A stretch of 64,000 nt of DNA. Origin: Streptomyces sp. ADI95-17 (GTDB lineage Bacteria > Actinomycetota > Actinomycetes > Streptomycetales > Streptomycetaceae). The position numbers and the translations under genes were made by a program. Location of the stretch: contig NZ_ML123056.1 of assembly GCF_003846175.1 (NCBI RefSeq), positions 55,299-119,298 on the forward strand. Reading direction: 5' to 3'. Under the pieces are notes generated by a model that did not search any database, had not been told where the DNA came from, and worked only from the letters and a program-made list of their open reading frames with translations. Positions 1 through 8,270 of the stretch are shown here, piece by piece (position 1 is the stretch's first letter; every line of letters starts with the position of its first letter).

Positions 1-850
1 CGAACGGGACCACTCGGGTCACCTTCGGATCCAGGGCGCCGGTCCGGACCAGCTCCACCACGGCGCCCAGGACCGAGGGGTCCCGCACCGGTCCCACCGG
101 TGCGCCGCCGAGTGCGGCGACGGCCTCCCGGTCGGCGCCGCTCACCAGCTTCGCCCGGTCCCGGTCCGGCAGGAGGCCGGCGACCTCCTCCAGGACCCCT
201 CCTCCGACCAGGTCGAGGACACCGTCCACACCGTGCGGCACGGCTGCCTGCACACGTGCGGCAAGCCCCGGCCCGGAGGCGACGAACCGTACGTCGAGCG
301 CCTCGACGAACTCCCTCTTGGCCGGGGCCGCCGAACCCACCACGGTCAGCCCGCTGCCCACCGCCACCTGGGCGGCCGCCACCCCGACCCCTCCCGCGAC
401 CCCGGTCACCAGCAGCGTCGACCCCGCCGGCAGACCGAGTTGGCGCACCGCGCCGTAGCCGGTGGCGGCGGCGATCGGCAGCGCGGCGGCGTCGGTCCAG
501 GCGACCTCCGGCGGCTTGTGCACCGTTGCCCGCGCGGGCAGCAGCGTGTACTGCGCGTACCCGCCGGTCAGCGGCCCGCCGAGGACCGCGTCCCCCACGG
601 CGAAGCCGGTGGTGCCGGGGCCGAGCGCGACCACCTCGCCCGCGGCTTCGCCGCCCATCACCGCGGGCAGCCGCACCACGGGTGCCCCGGCCGGCCGACG
701 GCCCGAACGACGCTTCCAGTCCACCGGGTTGACCCCCGCCGCGCGTACGGCGATCAGCAACTGGCCCGGACCCGCGACCGGTTGAGGGAGATCCGCGAAG
801 TGCTCGACCTCCGGTCCGCCGAACCGCTCGTAGACGTAAGCCATGGGCAT
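1..850 (-). CDS. Partial MDR-family NADPH:quinone oxidoreductase
   Basis: The gene reads leftward and runs off the left edge, so the C-terminus is missing; about 283 residues are visible. Translation starts MPMAYVYERFGGPE, has the alcohol-dehydrogenase-like N-domain (AGVNPVDWKRR, then GGEAAGEVVALGPG) and a nucleotide-binding motif VTGVAGGVGVAAAQVA at about residues 140-155. The catalytic and structural zinc cysteines of true alcohol dehydrogenases are absent, which fits the quinone oxidoreductase/zeta-crystallin branch that reduces quinones or enones with NADPH. ATG at 850 is preferred over the in-frame ATG at 844 because a GAGG sits about six bases upstream. It is divergent from the FAD oxidoreductase at 1011. 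A role in polyketide tailoring is possible but not shown. Confidence 0.8.
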   Translation of the reverse strand, partial: MPMAYVYERFGGPEVEHFADLPQPVAGPGQLLIAVRAAGVNPVDWKRRSGRRPAGAPVVRLPAVMGGEAAGEVVALGPGTTGFAVGDAVLGGPLTGGYAQYTLLPARATVHKPPEVAWTDAAALPIAAATGYGAVRQLGLPAGSTLLVTGVAGGVGVAAAQVAVGSGLTVVGSAAPAKREFVEALDVRFVASGPGLAARVQAAVPHGVDGVLDLVGGGVLEEVAGLLPDRDRAKLVSGADREAVAALGGAPVGPVRDPSVLGAVVELVRTGALDPKVTRVVPF

Positions 851-1010
851 GCGGGACCTCGATGCTTCCGACGGACGTTAATTGCCATGCTGATTGCATT
901 TTACCTGAGCGGCCCATTAGGCTCCGCGAACGTGGGCGGAGCCCCGTTCAGGACCCGGCGCCCCGTTCCGGACAGTGGGTTCCGCGCGGTGAGAACAAGG
1001 AGCACAACGT
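851..1010. promoter_or_regulatory. Divergent intergenic promoter region
   Basis: These 160 bases separate two divergent oxidoreductase genes. The stretch about 878-920 is much richer in A+T than its surroundings and repeats ATTGC-type pentamers, as expected for back-to-back promoters or an operator. No convincing -35/-10 pair can be fixed by eye. A Shine-Dalgarno sequence (AAGGAG) precedes the ATG at 1011. Confidence 0.35.
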
Positions 1011-2105
1011 ATGGGCAGCACGGTCGCGATCGTCGGCGGCGGATACGGAGGGGCCGCTCTGGCCCGTCAGCTCGACCCGGACTTCGACATCGTACTGATC
1101 GACCCCAGGGACGCCTTCGTGCACGCGGTGGCGGCCCTGCGCGGGCTGGTCGACGCGGACTGGGCACAACGGATCTACTTCGGCTACGAGGGCCTGTTCA
1201 CCCGTGGCCGCCACCTGCGCGACCGCGCCGTGAAGGTGGACGCGGGCAGTGTCACCACCGCCGGCGGCACCCGGGTCGACGCGGACTACGTGGTCCTCGC
1301 CACCGGTTCCTCGTACCCCTACCCGGCCAAGCCCGACACCGAGGGCAGTGCCGACTCGCAGACCCGGCACGCCGCAACCCGGGCCGAACTCGCCGCAGCC
1401 TCGCGCGTGTTGCTGCTCGGGGCCGGCCCCGTGGGGCTGGAGCTGGCCGGGGAGATAACCGAACAGTGGCCGGACACCGAGGTCGTGCTGGTCGATCCCG
1501 CCGACGATGTGCTCGGCGGCCGCTATCTGCCCGAGCTGCGCCGCTCGCTGCGCGAGCAACTGACCGCGCGTGGCGTACGGCTGGAGCTGGGCAGCGCGCT
1601 GACGGCACCACCGTCGGTGCCGCCGGGCACGCACCAGCCGTTCTCGGTCACCACGGCGGCAGGCGTACGGATCGACGCGGATCTGTGGTTCCGCTGCTAC
1701 GGCGTGGTGCCGCTCAGCGACATGCTGCACGGTGAAATCGCCGCCGCCCGTCGCCCTGACGGGCATGTGGAGGTGGACGAGTATCTGCGGGTGGCCGGCG
1801 CGTCCAACGTCTTCGCCGTCGGAGACGTCACGGCCGTTCCCGAGCCGAAGCGGTCCAAGGCCGCGTCCGAGCACGCGGCCGTGGTCGCGGCCAACATCAG
1901 GGCGCTGGCCGCCGGCCGGCCCGCGGAGCAGACGTACCGGCCGGGCGAGGACGCGGTACTGGTGCCGCTGGGCTCGACCGGCGGCGCCTCGCAGGTGCCT
2001 GGCCCCGACGGCCCGGTGGTGCTGGGGGCGGCGGAGACGGCCCGCTACAAGGGCGACGATCTGCTGCTCGGGCGGTTCGCCGAGCTGTTCGGCACCTCGG
2101 CCTGA
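1011..2105 (+). CDS. NAD(P)/FAD-dependent oxidoreductase (NDH-2/AIF-like)
   Basis: A 364-residue flavoprotein of the pyridine nucleotide-disulfide oxidoreductase fold. The N-terminal FAD-binding motif is VAIVGGGYGGAALAR (residues 4-18). A second dinucleotide motif for NAD(P)H, VLLLGAGPVGLELAGEI, lies near residue 130, and the second FAD contact, NVFAVGDVTAVPEPK, near residue 265. There is no CxxC redox disulfide, so this is a type II NADH dehydrogenase/AIF-like enzyme that passes electrons to a quinone or small acceptor. AAGGAG about eight bases before the ATG fixes the start. It lies upstream of an SDR and may belong to the aromatic polyketide cluster as an electron supplier or quinone reductase; that is inferred from position only. 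Confidence 0.8.
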   Translation: MGSTVAIVGGGYGGAALARQLDPDFDIVLIDPRDAFVHAVAALRGLVDADWAQRIYFGYEGLFTRGRHLRDRAVKVDAGSVTTAGGTRVDADYVVLATGSSYPYPAKPDTEGSADSQTRHAATRAELAAASRVLLLGAGPVGLELAGEITEQWPDTEVVLVDPADDVLGGRYLPELRRSLREQLTARGVRLELGSALTAPPSVPPGTHQPFSVTTAAGVRIDADLWFRCYGVVPLSDMLHGEIAAARRPDGHVEVDEYLRVAGASNVFAVGDVTAVPEPKRSKAASEHAAVVAANIRALAAGRPAEQTYRPGEDAVLVPLGSTGGASQVPGPDGPVVLGAAETARYKGDDLLLGRFAELFGTSA

Positions 2106-2251
2106 TCGACCGGGGCCGGCCGACGCCACGCCGGCTCTGTTCATGAGCAGCACGGTTCAGCTGATCACGACACGATTCCGCAGCACCGTCTTCACGCACA
2201 TCCGCCAGGATCGGGGGCAACGCCCCGTCCCGAACGAGAGGTCGATGACCG

Positions 2252-3055
2252 ATGGCCAACGGAACGCAGTCCCTCGCCGGCAAAGTGGCTGTGGTCACCG
2301 GCGGTGCGGGAGGGATCGGTGTCGCCACTGTGGAGGCGCTGGCGACCGCGGGTGCGGATGTCGTACTCGCGGACGTCGCCGAAGAGCCGGCTCGGGCAGC
2401 GGCGTCGGAGCTGGCCGCCAAGGGTCTTTCGGTGGTCGGGCGCGGCGTCGACATCACCTCGGAGGACAGTGTCAAAAGCCTGGTGGACTTCACCGTGGAC
2501 ACCTTCGGCGGCATCGACGTACTGGACAACAACGCGGCGCTGACCTCCGCGATCCGGCAGGACCGGGACGTGGTGTCGATGTCCGTCGAGCTGTGGGACC
2601 AAGTACTCGCCGTGAACCTGCGCGGCCCCATGCTGCTGTGCAAGCACACCGTGCCGGTGATGATCGAGCGCGGCGGCGGGTCGATCATCAACATCACCAG
2701 TGGCCAGGGTTTGTCAGGGGACCGGGTGATGGTCGCCTACGGCAGTTCCAAGGGCGGGCTGGTCGCGCTGACCCGTTTCGTGGCCGCCGCGTACGGTGCG
2801 GACGGCATACGTTGCAACGCAGTCGCCCCCGGGCTGGTGCGCACTCCGGCTCTGGAGGCGGACATGCCCGTACCGGTGCAGGAGATGTTCCGGAGCGCGA
2901 ACCTCATTCCGCGGCTGGGCACACCGGACGACGTGAGCCAGCTGGTGGCCTTTCTCGCCTCCCCTGCCGCCTCCTTCATCACCGGGCAGGTGCTCTCCGT
3001 GGACGGCGGCTTCCTCGCCCACCTCCCCACCCTTTCCCCGCTGCCGCCGCGTTGA
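2252..3055 (+). CDS. Short-chain dehydrogenase/reductase (classical SDR)
   Basis: A 267-residue classical SDR. The cofactor motif TGGAGGIG lies near residue 16, NNAA replaces the usual NNAG near residue 93, the catalytic Ser is in INITSGQG, and Tyr/Lys are in AYGSSKGG. The C-terminus has the usual VDGGFLAHLP ending. Such enzymes reduce ketones or oxidise alcohols with NAD(P)H. In aromatic polyketide clusters they often act as late ketoreductases, so a tailoring role is plausible. The ATG at 2252 has a GAGAGG about ten bases upstream; an ATG at 2245 is out of frame. It converges on the monooxygenase at 3198. Confidence 0.82.
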   Translation: MANGTQSLAGKVAVVTGGAGGIGVATVEALATAGADVVLADVAEEPARAAASELAAKGLSVVGRGVDITSEDSVKSLVDFTVDTFGGIDVLDNNAALTSAIRQDRDVVSMSVELWDQVLAVNLRGPMLLCKHTVPVMIERGGGSIINITSGQGLSGDRVMVAYGSSKGGLVALTRFVAAAYGADGIRCNAVAPGLVRTPALEADMPVPVQEMFRSANLIPRLGTPDDVSQLVAFLASPAASFITGQVLSVDGGFLAHLPTLSPLPPR

Positions 3056-3084
3056 GAGCGCGACGTCGCGCGCCCGAACGGCCC

Positions 3085-3114
3085 CGGAGCAGTCCGTCCG
3101 TCGTGACTGCTCCG
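3085..3114. terminator. Hairpin between convergent genes
   Basis: A 10-bp perfect inverted repeat, CGGAGCAGTC and GACTGCTCCG, with a 10-base loop, lies just after the SDR stop and before the end of the convergent monooxygenase. There is no T-run, but Streptomyces terminators often lack one. It probably serves both strands. Confidence 0.5.
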
Positions 3115-3131
3115 AGTCCGCTCGCGTAGCC

Positions 3132-3176
3132 GAGGACACCGAGGACGCCAGGGACACCGAGGACGCCGAGGGCGCC
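3132..3176. repeat. Five 9-bp tandem repeats
   Basis: Five successive 9-mers of the form GAGGACRCC/AGGGACACC/GAGGGCGCC fill the space between the convergent genes. Their origin is probably slippage; no function is evident. Confidence 0.7.
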
Positions 3177-3197
3177 AGGGCTTTCCGAAGGCGCCGG

Positions 3198-4718
3198 TCA
3201 TCCCACCCAGGGGGTGATGCCCGCCTCGATCGCGGTCGTGTCCGCCGCTCCGGCCCAGGCGTAGTAGCCGTCGGGCCGCACCAGGACCGCCTCGCGCGCG
3301 GTGGTGTCGCCGTCGTCCGCGCGATGGGTGAGGATCAGCCGCTTCCGCTGCTCGGCGGCGCCGGGCCCGGCGGGCTCACGCGGCTCGGCGGACTTCCCGG
3401 CCGCCGGCAGGACGAGGACGAACCGTCCCTCCCGCAGCACCTCGTAGAGCCGGCCGCGGTCCAGCGCCAGATCCGGCGCCCGCTTCCCCACCAGCGCGTG
3501 CGCCCCGCGCCCCGCCGGGTAGGAATAGCCGATCCCGGTCACCTCTCCGACCGCCTGCCGTGTCACCGGCCGCACATGGGTGACCACCAGCTTCCGTACC
3601 GTGCGCAGGGCCACCTCCAGCGGATTGTGTGCCATGGCCAGCCGCAGGTTGAGGCCACTGCTGCGCAGCACCGCGCTGCCGACCGGGTGGCGCTCGCTGT
3701 GGTAGGTGTCCAGCAGCGCGTCGGAGGCCCACCCACCGAGCACGGCCGCCAGCTTCCAGCCGAGGTTGACGGCGTCCTGGAGACCGGTGTTCATTCCCTG
3801 GCCGCCGGCCGGAGAGTGCTGGTGGGCGGAGTCGCCGGCCAGCAGCACGCGGCCCACCCGGTAGTCGGGCACCTGGCGCTCGTCGCTGTGGAAGCGGGAG
3901 AGCCAGCGCGGGTCGTGCATCCCGAAGTCGGAGCCGAAGGCCCGCTCGATGATGGCGCGCAGCTCCTCGAACTCGACGGGGGCGTCGTCGGGTTCGCCCC
4001 GGTGGGCCCGGTCCCAGCCGCCGACCCGCCAGTAGCCGTCGCCGAAGGGGGCGATGAAGCCGAAGGCGTCACCCGTGCCGTGCACCCGGACCACGAGGGG
4101 CGGCGCCTCGGTGAACTTCACATCGGCGAGGGCCACCGACCGGATGACCACCTTGCCGGGGAAGGGCAGCCCGAGCGCCTCGCGCACCGCGCTCCGCGTG
4201 CCGTCCGCGCCGACCAGATAGCGGGCTCGCAGGGTTGTGTCGTGCTGCGCGGTGCGCACCGAAACGGTGACACCCGTGTCGTCCTGCGTCAGGCCGAGGA
4301 CCTCGGTCCCGTAGCGGATGACGGCGCCGTTCTCCAACGCCCTGCGCAGCAGCAGCCTCTCCACCTCGTACTGCGGAGTGACCAGGAGGAAGGGGAAGCG
4401 GGACTGCAGCGCGCCGATGTCGAACGGAATGGATCCGAAGAGTCTCAGCTCGCTGACGACCTGGCCGGTGGCGACGAGTTCATCGGCGAGGCCGCGGGCG
4501 TCGAGGAGTTCGAGGGTTCTGGCGTGCACGCCGAAGGCGCGGGTCAGATTGCTGATGCCCGCCGGGCGTTTCTCGACCACCACGACGTCCACGCCGGCTG
4601 CCGCGAGGTCTCCGGCGAGCAGCAGCCCGGTGGGGCCTGCTCCGGCCACGACGACAGGGTGGGGGCCGGGGGCTGTCCCGGGGACGTCGGCGGCGGGGGA
4701 CTCAGGGGTGTGGGACAT
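3198..4718 (-). CDS. FAD-dependent aromatic hydroxylase (PheA/TfdB family)
   Basis: A 506-residue group A flavoprotein monooxygenase on the minus strand. Visible motifs are the FAD motif VVAGAGPTGLLLAGDL (about 24-39), the DG motif YLVGADGTRSAVRE (near 172), and the GD motif RVLLAGDSAHQHSPAGGQGMN (near 290). A C-terminal thioredoxin-like domain ends in YYAWAGAADT. Relatives hydroxylate aromatic polyketides using NAD(P)H and O2. The frame stays open further upstream, but the ATG at 4718 (MSHTPESP) lies a normal distance before the FAD motif and has a weak GGAAGCGAG upstream. It is divergent from the minimal PKS operon, the place taken in angucycline clusters by UrdE/PgaE-type oxygenases. C-12 or anthraquinone hydroxylation is an inference. 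Confidence 0.85.
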   Translation of the reverse strand: MSHTPESPAADVPGTAPGPHPVVVAGAGPTGLLLAGDLAAAGVDVVVVEKRPAGISNLTRAFGVHARTLELLDARGLADELVATGQVVSELRLFGSIPFDIGALQSRFPFLLVTPQYEVERLLLRRALENGAVIRYGTEVLGLTQDDTGVTVSVRTAQHDTTLRARYLVGADGTRSAVREALGLPFPGKVVIRSVALADVKFTEAPPLVVRVHGTGDAFGFIAPFGDGYWRVGGWDRAHRGEPDDAPVEFEELRAIIERAFGSDFGMHDPRWLSRFHSDERQVPDYRVGRVLLAGDSAHQHSPAGGQGMNTGLQDAVNLGWKLAAVLGGWASDALLDTYHSERHPVGSAVLRSSGLNLRLAMAHNPLEVALRTVRKLVVTHVRPVTRQAVGEVTGIGYSYPAGRGAHALVGKRAPDLALDRGRLYEVLREGRFVLVLPAAGKSAEPREPAGPGAAEQRKRLILTHRADDGDTTAREAVLVRPDGYYAWAGAADTTAIEAGITPWVG

Positions 4719-5133
4719 CCGCAACTCGCTTCCTACAGTCGGAATTCCTGCAGTCGAAGGACGCGGGGGCGCTGGGGGGCCGGGACAGGCGGCTCCATGC
4801 TGCACCAGGACGTCGTCGGTGCGGCCGTTCACGTAGCTCGCCTGACTCAAGCGACCGCAATCAGTCAAATTCATGCGCGCTTCTGTCGTTGTCCGGCTCC
4901 GGTCTGACATTGCCGTGGGGTCCCGGAGAAAGCCTGACGAAGCTCTGCAGCGGCCTGTCTTGATCGCCGGCTCCGAGGCCGATGAACCTTGGAGTCGCGG
5001 GTCGGTGTGTTCACTCGGGGCATTCCAGGGCGCGACACGGGTCGCGGCGTGAGTCGCGGTACGGGTTGCGGCATGGGTTACGGCATGAGTTGCGAAATGT
5101 CATGCACATTACATAAATGAGGAGTGGGAACGC
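4719..5133. other. Intergenic region upstream of the minimal PKS
   Basis: About 415 bases between the divergent hydroxylase and the cyclase gene contain no credible gene. They hold an A+T-richer patch near 4848-4880, a six-unit 12-bp tandem repeat (5031-5102), and directly after it an A+T-rich stretch (CATTACATAAATGAGGAG) leading into the ribosome-binding site of the gene at 5134. This is the expected place for the main promoters of the type II cluster and for regulator binding. Confidence 0.6.
5031..5102. repeat. Six 12-bp degenerate tandem repeats
   Basis: Six consecutive 12-mers read CGCGACACGGGT, CGCGGCGTGAGT, CGCGGTACGGGT, TGCGGCATGGGT, TACGGCATGAGT and TGCGAAATGTCA. The shared core is NNCGGNRYGRGT. 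The array ends about 30 bases before the start codon at 5134. Regular short direct repeats just before an antibiotic operon resemble the multi-site operators used by SARP or OmpR-type activators, although SARP sites usually have 11-bp or 22-bp periods. The regulatory role is inferred. Confidence 0.65.
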
Positions 5134-5463
5134 ATGCACAGCACCTTGATCGTCGCGAGACTGGAACCAGGCGCGAGCACGGATGTGGCCCGGCTGTTCG
5201 CCGACTTCGACGCCACCGATATGCCGCACCGGATGGGCACACGGCGGCGCCAGCTCTTCTCCTACCAAGGCCTGTACTTCCACCTCCAGGACTTCGACGA
5301 GGACAACGGCGGCGCGCTGATCGACGCGGCCAGGAGCGACCCCAGGTTCATCGGCATCAGCAACGACCTGAAGCCGTTCATCGAGGCGTACGACCCCGCG
5401 ACCTGGCGCTCCCCGGCCGACGCGATGGCGTCCCGCTTCTACTCCTGGGAGGCGTCCGCGTGA
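5134..5463 (+). CDS. TcmI-family polyketide cyclase
   Basis: This 109-residue protein matches the TcmI/JadI/UrdF cyclase family: short length, ferredoxin-like alpha/beta fold, conserved RRRQLFSYQGLYFHLQD in the middle and the terminal ASRFYSWEA. These enzymes close late rings of aromatic poly-beta-ketone chains without a cofactor. GAGGAG about nine bases before the ATG supports the start. It opens the minimal PKS operon and its stop overlaps the KS-alpha start (GTGA). Cyclase first, followed by KS-alpha, CLF, ACP, KR and aromatase, is the arrangement of angucycline clusters such as urd and pga, so formation of the fourth, angular ring is the likely role. Confidence 0.9.
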   Translation: MHSTLIVARLEPGASTDVARLFADFDATDMPHRMGTRRRQLFSYQGLYFHLQDFDEDNGGALIDAARSDPRFIGISNDLKPFIEAYDPATWRSPADAMASRFYSWEASA

Positions 5464-6731
5464 GTGCCCGCCGCGTCGTCATCACCGGCCTGGAAGTCCT
5501 CGCCCCCGGTGGCGTCGGTGCCAAGAACTTCTGGAACCTGCTGAGCGAGGGCCGTACGGCGACCCGTGGCATCACCTTCTTCGACCCCACGCCGTTCCGC
5601 TCGCGCGTCGCCGCCGAGATCGACTTCGACCCGTACGAGCACGGCCTGACCCCGCAGGAGATCCGCCGGATGGACCGCGCCGCCCAGTTCGCCGTGGTCG
5701 CGGCGCGCGGTGCGGTCGCCGACAGCGGTGTCGAGTTCGGCGATCTCGACCCGTACCGGACCGGCGTCACCGTCGGCAGCGCGGTGGGCGCCACGATGGG
5801 CCTCGACGAGGAGTACCGCGTCGTCAGCGACGGCGGCCGACTCGACCTGGTCGACCATCGCTACGCGGCGCCGCACCTCTACAACCATCTCGTACCCAGT
5901 TCCTTCGCCGCCGAGGTCGCCTGGGCGGTCGGTGCCGAAGGCCCCAGCACCGTGATCTCCACCGGCTGCACCTCCGGAATCGACTCGGTCGGCTACGCGG
6001 CCGAACTGATCCGCGAGGGCTCGGCCGACGTCATGGTCGCCGGGTCGTCGGACGCACCGATCTCCCCGATCACCATGGCCTGCTTCGACGCCATCAAGGC
6101 CACCACACCACGCCACGACGACCCGGCCCAGGCCTCACGCCCCTTCGACGGAACGCGCAACGGGTTCGTGCTGGGCGAGGGCGCAGCGGTGTTCGTCCTG
6201 GAAGAACTGGACAGCGCCCGCAGGCGCGGGGCGCACATCTACGCCGAGATCGCCGGATACGCGACCCGTTCCAACGCCTACCACATGACCGGACTGCGCC
6301 CGGACGGCGCGGAGATGGCCGAGGCCATCCGGGTCGCCCTCGACGAGGCGCGGCTGCCCGGCGAGGCCATCGACTACATCAACGCGCACGGTTCGGGCAC
6401 CAAACAGAACGACCGTCACGAGACCGCCGCGTTCAAGCGGAGCCTGGGCGCGCACGCCTACCGGACGCCGGTCAGCTCGATCAAGTCCATGGTGGGCCAC
6501 TCCCTGGGCGCCATCGGCTCCATCGAGATCGCCGCCTCGGTGCTGGCCATGGAGTACGACGTGGTGCCTCCGACGGCCAACCTCCACACGCCCGACCCCG
6601 AGTGCGATCTCGACTACGTGCCGCTCGACGCACGCGACCAGCTGACGGACGTGGTGCTCACCGTGGGCAGTGGTTTCGGCGGATTCCAGAGCGCGATGGT
6701 GCTGGCAGGCCCGGAAAGGAGGCTGGCGTGA
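5460..6731 (+). CDS. Type II PKS ketosynthase alpha (KS-alpha)
   Basis: A 423-residue beta-ketoacyl synthase that condenses malonyl units on the ACP as a heterodimer with the chain length factor. The active-site Cys170 lies in STGCTSGIDS, with His310 in NAHGSGTKQNDRHE and His347 in SMVGHSLGAIG, so the Cys-His-His triad is complete. The pattern GCTSG and the conserved NDRHE are typical of aromatic KS-alpha rather than FabF. The GTG start at 5460 overlaps the stop of the cyclase (GTGA), indicating translational coupling, and the gene in turn overlaps the CLF start by four bases. Confidence 0.96.
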   Translation: MSARRVVITGLEVLAPGGVGAKNFWNLLSEGRTATRGITFFDPTPFRSRVAAEIDFDPYEHGLTPQEIRRMDRAAQFAVVAARGAVADSGVEFGDLDPYRTGVTVGSAVGATMGLDEEYRVVSDGGRLDLVDHRYAAPHLYNHLVPSSFAAEVAWAVGAEGPSTVISTGCTSGIDSVGYAAELIREGSADVMVAGSSDAPISPITMACFDAIKATTPRHDDPAQASRPFDGTRNGFVLGEGAAVFVLEELDSARRRGAHIYAEIAGYATRSNAYHMTGLRPDGAEMAEAIRVALDEARLPGEAIDYINAHGSGTKQNDRHETAAFKRSLGAHAYRTPVSSIKSMVGHSLGAIGSIEIAASVLAMEYDVVPPTANLHTPDPECDLDYVPLDARDQLTDVVLTVGSGFGGFQSAMVLAGPERRLA

Positions 6732-7966
6732 GCACGCGTACCTCCGTCGTGGTGACCGGGCTGGGCGTCGCTTCCCCGAACGGGCTCGGGGCGCGGGACC
6801 ACTGGGAAGCCACCCGTGGCGGCGCGAGCGGCATCGGCCGGCTCACCCGCTTCGACCCGTCGGGCTATCCGGCCAAGCTGGCCGGTGAGATATCCGGGTT
6901 CAACGCCGAGGAGCATCTGCCGAGCCGGCTCATCCCGCAGACCGACCGAATGACCAGGATCGCCCTCGCCGCAGCCGACTGGGCACTCGCCGACGCGGGC
7001 GTACGCCCCGACGAGCTCGCCGGGTTCGACATGGGTGTCGTCACGGCCAGCGCGTCCGGCGGCTTCGAGTTCGGTCAGAACGAACTGCGCAATCTGTGGA
7101 GCCAGGGCAGCCAGTACGTCTCCGCGTACCAGTCGTTCGCCTGGTTCTACGCCGTCAACAGCGGCCAGATCTCCATCCGTAACGGCATGAAGGGACCCAG
7201 CGGGGTGATCGTCAGCGATCAGGCGGGCGGGCTCGACGCGGTCGCCCAGGCCCGTCGGCAGATCCGCAAGGGCTCCCGGCTGATCGTCTCGGGAGGCGTC
7301 GACGCCTCCCTGTGCCCGTGGGGCTGGGTCGCACAGCTGGCGAGCGGACGCCTCAGCACCAGCGAGGAACCGGGCCGCGCCTACCTCCCCTTCGACCGTG
7401 ACGCCCAGGGCCATGTGCCGGGCGAAGGCGGCGCGATCCTGATCCTGGAGGACGCCGAAGCGGCCGGGGAACGAGGCGCGCGCAGTTACGGAGAGGTCGC
7501 CGGTTACGGTGCCACCTTCGACCCGAGACCCGGCAGCGGGCGCCCGCCGGCACTGCGCAAGGCCGTCGAACTGGCCCTGGCCGACGCGGCGGTGGACCCG
7601 TCCGACATCGACGTCGTGTTCGCCGACGCGGCCGCCGACCCGGAGCTGGACCGCGCCGAGGCCGACGCCCTCGTCGCGGTGTTCGGGCCGCGTGGCGTCC
7701 CGGTCAGTGTGCCCAAGACGATGACCGGCAGGCTCTACTCGGGCGCCGCACCGCTCGACCTGGCGACCGCGCTGCTCGCTCTGCGCGACGGTGTGATTCC
7801 CGCAGCGGTCAACGTCCGGCTCTCACCCGATTACGACCTCGACCTCGTGGTGGAACGGTCGCGCAACGCCGTGCTGCGTACCGCGCTGGTACTGGCCCGC
7901 GGTCACGGAGGCTTCAACTCCGCCGTCGTACTGCGCGCCCCCGCGTCGTCCGGCCCCCGCCACTGA
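6728..7966 (+). CDS. Type II PKS chain length factor (KS-beta)
   Basis: A 412-residue KS homologue lacking the active-site Cys: the position is Gln165 in IVSDQAGGLDA, the hallmark of chain length factors, which start chains by malonyl-ACP decarboxylation and set chain length with KS-alpha. The histidine motifs of KS-alpha are likewise replaced (VVFADAAADPE where NAHGTGT is expected). The GTG start at 6728 overlaps the KS-alpha stop and has a strong GGAAAGGAGG upstream. The gating residues that would predict chain length were not resolved here. Confidence 0.95.
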   Translation: MSTRTSVVVTGLGVASPNGLGARDHWEATRGGASGIGRLTRFDPSGYPAKLAGEISGFNAEEHLPSRLIPQTDRMTRIALAAADWALADAGVRPDELAGFDMGVVTASASGGFEFGQNELRNLWSQGSQYVSAYQSFAWFYAVNSGQISIRNGMKGPSGVIVSDQAGGLDAVAQARRQIRKGSRLIVSGGVDASLCPWGWVAQLASGRLSTSEEPGRAYLPFDRDAQGHVPGEGGAILILEDAEAAGERGARSYGEVAGYGATFDPRPGSGRPPALRKAVELALADAAVDPSDIDVVFADAAADPELDRAEADALVAVFGPRGVPVSVPKTMTGRLYSGAAPLDLATALLALRDGVIPAAVNVRLSPDYDLDLVVERSRNAVLRTALVLARGHGGFNSAVVLRAPASSGPRH

Positions 7967-7990
7967 TCACCCCACCGGAAGGACTTTCCC

Positions 7991-8260
7991 TTGTCTGCCG
8001 AGCTTTTCACCCTCGCCGACCTCAAGCAGATCCTCCTGGAGGCCGCAGGCGTCGAGGAGGGCATCGATTTCGACGGAGACGTGCTGGACACCGAGTTCGA
8101 AGCACTCGGCTACGAGTCGCTGGCCCTGCTGGAGACCGGTGGACGCATCGAGCGTGCGTACGGCATCGACCTCGACGACGACGTGCTGACCAACGCCGTC
8201 ACACCGCGCGCCCTCATCGGCATCGTCAACGAACTGCTGACCGTCTCCCGAACCGCCTGA
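7991..8260 (+). CDS. Type II PKS acyl carrier protein
   Basis: An 89-residue acyl carrier protein. The phosphopantetheine serine is Ser43 in EALGYESLALLE; most aromatic PKS ACPs have GYDS here, so Glu replaces the usual Asp next to the serine. The acidic four-helix pattern is otherwise normal. Translation begins at a TTG (7991) preceded by GGAAGGA at about seven bases; no in-frame ATG or GTG allows a full-length ACP. It follows the CLF directly and carries the growing poly-beta-ketone chain. Confidence 0.94.
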   Translation: MSAELFTLADLKQILLEAAGVEEGIDFDGDVLDTEFEALGYESLALLETGGRIERAYGIDLDDDVLTNAVTPRALIGIVNELLTVSRTA

Positions 8261-8270
8261 GAGGACCACC

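Noticed and set aside
4719..4910. 64-residue N-terminal extension of the hydroxylase at 3198
   Set aside because: The extension is low-complexity and enters the divergent promoter region, while the FAD motif is properly placed from ATG 4718.
5031..5102. CRISPR-like array
   Set aside because: The 12-mers are contiguous with no spacers and no cas genes are present.
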